Positions 60,168 to 64,000 of a stretch of DNA of 64,000 bases are shown piece by piece. Below the pieces are notes generated by a model, which saw only the letters and a list, made by a program, of their open reading frames with translations, was not told where the DNA came from and did no database searches. Each line of letters opens with the position of its first letter. The first letter of the stretch is position 1. Both the position numbers and the translations under genes were made by a program. This DNA is from Methylocella tundrae (GTDB lineage Bacteria; Pseudomonadota; Alphaproteobacteria; Rhizobiales; Beijerinckiaceae): contig NZ_CP139089.1 of the NCBI RefSeq assembly GCF_038024855.1, forward strand, positions 2,514,501 through 2,578,500, read 5' to 3'.

Positions 60168-60475
60168 CGCTCAAATGTCTCCCGTCGATATTTCGTGTCA
60201 GGAAAATAGACATCGCCGTAAGAAAAATACAAGACCAAAAATGGAGATTTGCGCAAAATATATTCTTGACAGGCAAATCAGGGATGGCCCAGGATTTAGG
60301 AAGTCGTCTTAAGCATTTGAATTCAGTGACTTAGCCTATGATCAAAAGCGCTTCCATCTTAGGCATATCGCCACGAAAATGTGCAACGACTTCTGAATCC
60401 GGTTGACAACGAGCCGAGAGTTGTCTTGTCTTTCGTAAAAAGAAAGAACTGTTCCTAATAAGAATGGAGAGGAAA
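60168..60475. promoter_or_regulatory. Divergent promoter region of the methylamine operon and permease operon, with inverted repeat
   Basis: This 308-base gap is clearly AT-richer than the flanks. It contains GACAAC-GAGCCGAGA-GTTGTC at 60405-60425, a 6-bp perfect inverted repeat with a 9-base centre, and a TTGACA just at its left end (60403-60408). A further TTGACA lies at 60266-60271. These are candidate regulator and promoter sites, but no convincing matching -10 boxes or sigma-54 GG-N10-GC element was found. Shared control of both operons from here is expected. Confidence 0.5.
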
Positions 60476-60778
60476 ATGGCCCAACATGATGACCCGCGCG
60501 TTGACGGGATGTTCCGACGCGACGCCATTGGGGCGCTCGCGGCGGTCGTTCTGGTATGGCTGCTCTACGCTTTCACTTATTACACGCTGTCCGAAGTTTT
60601 CAACCAGCTTGGGTTGAGCGCCCTGATGGGCGGCCTCGCGCTTTGCGTTCTGGTTTTGAACGCATCGTCGATCATCGCGATGATCAAACACTTCAGCGAA
60701 GACAGGACCGCGATCTACAGCCGCGATCTCTACTACCTCGATCTCTTGCGGACCAACCGCGCCGGAGGGTCGAAATAA
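60476..60778 (+). CDS. Small two-helix membrane protein, first gene of the permease operon
   Basis: The 100-residue protein starts MAQHDDPRVDGMFRRDAIGA, with GGAGAGG ahead of the ATG. It has two hydrophobic segments (ALAAVVLVWLLYAFTYYTL and ALMGGLALCVLVLNASSIIA) and a charged C-terminal part (KHFSEDRTAIYSRDLYYLDL). I do not recognise the family. The TAATG junction with the next gene shows coupling. The setting, upstream of an APC permease, suggests an accessory subunit of a transporter. Confidence 0.8.
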   Translation: MAQHDDPRVDGMFRRDAIGALAAVVLVWLLYAFTYYTLSEVFNQLGLSALMGGLALCVLVLNASSIIAMIKHFSEDRTAIYSRDLYYLDLLRTNRAGGSK

Positions 60779-61170
60779 TGGCTTACGAACCTCCGAAGCA
60801 ATCAACCGCTGGCCAGATCTTCGACGCTTTGCTGATGATGGCGCTGGTCATCGTGACCTTGTATGCGCCGCTTCTCCTGAAGCTCGCGGGCGGCGGAACG
60901 ACGACGCAGGAACTCGACGCATCGAGCTGGCGGACTCTCGGTCAGAACGCCGTCATGTCCCAGCAATGGGAGAAACTCGGATTCACACCGGCCACCGCCG
61001 CGCCGATCATCGCCGTCCGCTTCGATTACGTCATCAACTGGGGAACTCTCGCCCTCTCTTTCGCGGTGATTATCGCATACTTCGTTGTTCTCATAAAAAT
61101 ATCCGACAGGCAGTACAAAGATGTGATTGCCGAGCATTTCGGACCAGCGCAGAAAATCAATAAAGTCTAG
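60778..61170 (+). CDS. Small two-helix membrane protein, second gene of the permease operon
   Basis: The 130-residue protein begins MAYEPPKQSTAGQIFDALLM. Two helices (ALLMMALVIVTLYAPLLLKL and WGTLALSFAVIIAYFVVLIK) flank a soluble loop of about 60 residues rich in polar residues (TTTQELDASSWRTLGQNAVM). No known family is recognised. It overlaps the preceding gene by one base (TAATG) and is followed 16 bases later by the third small gene. The loop would face the periplasm if both termini are cytoplasmic. Confidence 0.8.
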   Translation: MAYEPPKQSTAGQIFDALLMMALVIVTLYAPLLLKLAGGGTTTQELDASSWRTLGQNAVMSQQWEKLGFTPATAAPIIAVRFDYVINWGTLALSFAVIIAYFVVLIKISDRQYKDVIAEHFGPAQKINKV

Positions 61171-61186
61171 CTCCAGGGAGGACGAC

Positions 61187-61360
61187 GTGATTCTACTATT
61201 CAATATTGCGGCCTGGAGCGTCTCCGGACTGCTCATGGCCTGGATGCTGTTTGATCTCATTCGCGTTAACAGGCAGTTCGACGAAGACTACCTCTTATCT
61301 TCGCATGAAGGCGATATCGTCGATACCGAAGAGGCCGAGAAGGCGGAGGGGCTGCTATGA
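61187..61360 (+). CDS. 57-residue single-helix membrane protein, third gene of the permease operon
   Basis: Starts at a GTG with GGGAGG upstream, encoding one helix (LFNIAAWSVSGLLMAWMLFD) and an acidic tail (RQFDEDYLLSSHEGDIVDTE). Its stop overlaps the permease start (ATGA), so it is translated with it. It is too short for most gene finders and could be missed in annotations. Function unknown; a KdpF-like stabilising role for the permease is the natural guess. Confidence 0.75.
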   Translation: MILLFNIAAWSVSGLLMAWMLFDLIRVNRQFDEDYLLSSHEGDIVDTEEAEKAEGLL

Positions 61361-62778
61361 ACAAGATCGACACTATTTCGTCGCCCGGCGGCAAGACATT
61401 TGTCCCGTCGGAAAAAAAAGTTGCGCTCTCGCGCGTGCTCGGCCCCGGACATGTCTGGGCGCTCGGCGTCGGCATCGTTCTCGTCGGCGAATTCATGGGC
61501 TGGAATTTCGCCGTCGGCAAAGGCGGCGCCGTCGCCGCTCTGACAGCCTGCTGGCTCGCCGGCATCCTCTATACCTGCGTCGCCATGATCGACTCGGAAA
61601 TTACCTCGACGGTGGCGGCCGCCGGCGGCCAATATGCGCAAGCCAAGCACATCATCGGGCCGCTGATGGCTTTCAACGTCGCCCTTTATCTCGTCATGGC
61701 GTATACGATGCTCGAAGTCTCCAATGCGATTGTCGCCGGAGATCTTCTGCAATCATTCGCCACCGACCTTGGCATTGCCGGCAGCATCGACAAACAGTCG
61801 GTCATTGTCCTGACGATCGTCTTATTATCATGGTTCAATTATCGCGGCGTTCTGGCCACGTTGACGCTGAACCTCATCATCACGGCCATCGCGTTCATCT
61901 CGATCGCCGTCCTGTTCTTCTACATCAAGCCGTGGTCGGACGGTCAAAACGAACAGCTGCACGCGCTGCTGACGGGGCTCCCCTATGGGACCCTCGGCAT
62001 TCTCGCCTCGCTGCACTTTGGGCTTTGGTTTTATTTGGGCATAGAGGGCACGACCCAGGCGGCCGAAGAGGTTCGCTCTCCCGCGCGCTCCTTGCCGCTT
62101 GGAACCATGACCGGCATGATAACCCTGCTGATCGCGGCGACAGCGACCTGGTATATCGGGGCCAGCCTGATGCCATGGGAATATCTCGGCCAGTCGATCA
62201 CGCCGCTTTACGACGCGGCCAAGCTGACGAGCAACAAATATCTTGAGATTTTTCTCTTCTTCGGGACGTTGTTTGCAACATTCGCCTCGGCTAATGGGTG
62301 CATCAATGACGCCTCGCGCGCCTGGTTCGCGATGGGCCGCGACCGTTACATGCCGATCTGGTTCGGCGCCGTTCATCCCAAATATCGCACGCCCTATCGC
62401 TCGGTCGTCTTCTTTGTGCCGATCGCAGTTCTCTTCGCCGTTTCGACGCCGCTCGATCAGACCATCACCTTCTCGATTCTCTCGGGTCTGCTCGGCTACA
62501 CGCTGATGGCGATCAGCATCTTCCTGTTCAGGCGCAAATGGCCGCTGAAAAGCATCGACCGGGGCTATGTGCACCCGTTTCATCCAATACCGTCTCTGCT
62601 GCTCATGCTCCTCTGCTGCCTCGCCTTCTTCGCGGTCTATCTTGGCTACGGCACGCAGCTTCTGGCGATGATGGCCTTCTATATCGTGGCCTCGGCCTGG
62701 TTCGTCCTGCACCGGTATAAATATGTGCGTCGCGGCGACCAGTTCACCATGCCCTGGCCGCGCCCGCAGGGCTACTGA
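61357..62778 (+). CDS. APC-family permease, candidate methylamine/amino-acid importer
   Basis: A 473-residue protein with about twelve membrane helices and the APC opening ALGVGIVLVGEFMGWNFAVG, GWNFAVGKGG substrate-loop glycine motif and LHFGLWFYLGIEGTTQAAEE, close to the ethanolamine/amino-acid permease branch. Substrate is likely a small amine or amino acid. It is divergent from the methylamine operon and preceded by three small membrane protein genes in one transcript, which is unusual for APC carriers, usually single proteins. Import of methylamine or N-methylated compounds is inferred from position only. Confidence 0.88.
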   Translation: MNKIDTISSPGGKTFVPSEKKVALSRVLGPGHVWALGVGIVLVGEFMGWNFAVGKGGAVAALTACWLAGILYTCVAMIDSEITSTVAAAGGQYAQAKHIIGPLMAFNVALYLVMAYTMLEVSNAIVAGDLLQSFATDLGIAGSIDKQSVIVLTIVLLSWFNYRGVLATLTLNLIITAIAFISIAVLFFYIKPWSDGQNEQLHALLTGLPYGTLGILASLHFGLWFYLGIEGTTQAAEEVRSPARSLPLGTMTGMITLLIAATATWYIGASLMPWEYLGQSITPLYDAAKLTSNKYLEIFLFFGTLFATFASANGCINDASRAWFAMGRDRYMPIWFGAVHPKYRTPYRSVVFFVPIAVLFAVSTPLDQTITFSILSGLLGYTLMAISIFLFRRKWPLKSIDRGYVHPFHPIPSLLLMLLCCLAFFAVYLGYGTQLLAMMAFYIVASAWFVLHRYKYVRRGDQFTMPWPRPQGY

Positions 62779-62851
62779 TCGCCCCACCCGAGATATGGCG
62801 CGCGCTCTAGCGTTAAGGGGCGCGCGCCCTCACCAAACAGGAAAGCTGTTG

Positions 62852-63547
62852 ATGGGCGACCCCAATTCGCAGGACCAGGACCACGCGTGGCGGCGATCGA
62901 TTCTACGCGGGCTGGAGCGGCGCTTGTCGACGGCCGGCGCCAAGCGCAAACATCTTTTGGCCGATTGCCTCCCCCTTCTCGAGCGGAGCGAGATCAGGAT
63001 CAGGCCGGATGGCTGGGGAGAGCTTCATGGTTTTGCCGACGGGCGCGCCGTGTCGATTACGCCGTTTTCGGAAACGCTCGCCTTCCGCCGCCTGCCGCAG
63101 CTCTGGATCGCCGTAACGGCCCATTGCGATTTGCGGGCGCGTGGCGTTCTCGACGTCGTCCGTCGATCGACGAATGCTGAATTTTACGCGCCGGCCGCCG
63201 ACTTGCCGACGCGGTTTGCGGCGCCGGCGCAATGGCCGCCCGATACTTTGGTCAAAGGCAACGGCGCCGCGGCGCCCAGCACCCTCGCGCTCCTGACGGA
63301 GCCTCTCTCGCTTCTCTTCGCTGACGCGAGGGTAAAGGAGGCGCTCGTCGCGCCCCGCGGCGTGCGGATCGTCTATCAGGCGCGCGAAGGCGTCAGAGGC
63401 GCCTATCTCCTCTTTCGCCAAAGCCGGTTTAGCGTCGATCGCCTGCACCCGGACGAGGTTTCGCCCCTTATTGCCTCGGCGCAAAGCCTCGCCAGCCTCC
63501 TCTCTTTGCCTCCCACATTGAAAAGGACCGCGCATGCCGCCGTTTGA
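62852..63547 (+). CDS. Uncharacterised soluble protein downstream of the permease
   Basis: A 231-residue protein with no membrane segment. It is basic at the start (AWRRSILRGLERRLSTAGAK) and has a mixed alpha/beta pattern with GVRIVYQAREGVRGAYLLFR near the end. I do not recognise a family. Its start has AGGAAAG upstream and it lies 73 bases after the permease gene on the same strand; it overlaps the next gene by 14 bases, so it may be the fifth gene of the operon. Confidence 0.7.
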   Translation: MGDPNSQDQDHAWRRSILRGLERRLSTAGAKRKHLLADCLPLLERSEIRIRPDGWGELHGFADGRAVSITPFSETLAFRRLPQLWIAVTAHCDLRARGVLDVVRRSTNAEFYAPAADLPTRFAAPAQWPPDTLVKGNGAAAPSTLALLTEPLSLLFADARVKEALVAPRGVRIVYQAREGVRGAYLLFRQSRFSVDRLHPDEVSPLIASAQSLASLLSLPPTLKRTAHAAV

Positions 63548-63830
63548 TCGTCTGGACAGCCGCATAATCCTCGCCGCCGCCATGGTTCTGCCCGGCGTCG
63601 GCCATGTCATGGCGGACCGGGCCGGGCGCGGCCTCGGCTTTGCGTTCTTCACTCTTGTTTTTGCGTGGCTGACGACGAAATTCGCCGCGCCGGACGCAAA
63701 CTTCATCGGCCGCCACGCAGGGGGGCTGTTCGTTTGGGCGCTCTCCCTGACCGATGTCTACCGTATCGCGCGATCAAGAGAGATCCGCGAAGAGCGGAGC
63801 CTTGGCGGGGCGAAGCGCCTTGAGAGATAG
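63534..63830 (+). CDS. Small membrane protein, last gene before the window end
   Basis: A 98-residue protein with a hydrophobic N-terminal half: ILAAAMVLPGVGHVMADRAG, then GLGFAFFTLVFAWLTTKFA, and a third weak segment GGLFVWALSLTDVYRIA, ending in a basic tail. The PGVGHVMADRAGRGLGF pattern resembles small TM2/DUF5683-like proteins with a PGxGH motif. It overlaps the previous gene by 14 bases, so it is probably co-transcribed. Function unknown. Confidence 0.7.
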   Translation: MPPFDRLDSRIILAAAMVLPGVGHVMADRAGRGLGFAFFTLVFAWLTTKFAAPDANFIGRHAGGLFVWALSLTDVYRIARSREIREERSLGGAKRLER

Positions 63831-64000
63831 GTCTGGATCAGGAAGCTCAACAAGACGCTTTCGCGCATCCCGCTCTAGCCGTGCTCTCAACGCTTCTCAT
63901 CCGATCGACGCCAACGCCAATGCGGCGTCGGCCTGCCAATGACATTCATCATGCGACGGCGGGATCCCGCCGGGATCAATCGATCATCAGTGCGAGATCA
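63831..64000. other. Window-end intergenic sequence with a 14-bp palindrome
   Basis: No convincing gene continues to the edge. The perfect palindrome GGCGGGATCCCGCC occurs at 63958-63971, immediately repeated in part (CGGGATC). It may be a terminator arm or regulatory site of a gene beyond the window. Confidence 0.3.

Noticed and set aside
60168..60475. Sigma-54 promoter for the methylamine or permease operon
   Set aside because: No GG-N10-GC element with the right context was found on either strand.

Overview
The window is GC-rich, densely coded chromosomal DNA. Its most diagnostic block is a complete N-methylglutamate pathway for methylamine oxidation (mgsABC-gmaS-mgdABCD, minus strand, about 50.5-60.2 kb). 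Together with KdpFABCDE, a cyanide-insensitive type bd oxidase, FUSC and MscS-CNBD proteins and rhizobial-type intergenic hairpins, this points to a methylotrophic alphaproteobacterium of the Hyphomicrobiales. A Beijerinckiaceae methylotroph such as Methylocella is my best guess, inferred from gene content and style rather than any search. I saw no rRNA, tRNA, CRISPR array, phage or insertion-sequence transposase.

Layout. 0-4 kb: edge of a zinc alcohol dehydrogenase, a DUF5335 protein, an MscS channel fused to a cyclic-nucleotide-binding domain, a secreted Cys-rich protein and a GlcG/HbpS-type protein. 3.5-8.6 kb: a TetR repressor divergent from an RND pump and its adaptor, with a palindromic operator candidate between them. 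8.7-14.6 kb: aldo/keto reductase, two tandem glutathione peroxidases, dodecin and a large GH94-like phosphorylase. 14.7-24.8 kb: HxlR regulator, a molybdenum hydroxylase pair (IorAB-like), a second RND pump with adaptor, and a catalase. 25.1-32.3 kb: a giant soluble hybrid histidine kinase carrying a HAMP array with an exact 276-nt DNA period, followed 14 nt later by a REC-HK-REC kinase. 32.4-37.1 kb: a second IorAB-like pair, a FUSC transporter and a HAD phosphatase. 37.6-41.4 kb: cioAB with a DUF2474-type micro-subunit, a small orphan protein and an SDR. 41.5-49.9 kb: the kdp operon with regulators, including a 27-residue membrane peptide before kdpF. 50.0-60.2 kb: a divergent DHFR-like enzyme and the methylamine operon. 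60.5-63.8 kb: a divergently transcribed, tightly overlapping operon of three very small membrane proteins, an APC permease and two uncharacterised proteins.

How they work together. GmaS makes gamma-glutamylmethylamide from methylamine, MgsABC converts the methyl group to N-methylglutamate, and MgdABCD oxidises it to glutamate while passing the C1 unit to tetrahydrofolate. The divergent permease operon is the obvious uptake candidate, and its three small membrane subunits are the least explained feature in the window. The DHFR-like protein downstream of mgdD may serve C1-carrier (folate or methanopterin) reduction.

Coordinates of starts were refined by ribosome-binding sites and overlaps; all functional names come from recognising sequence families by eye, without database searches.
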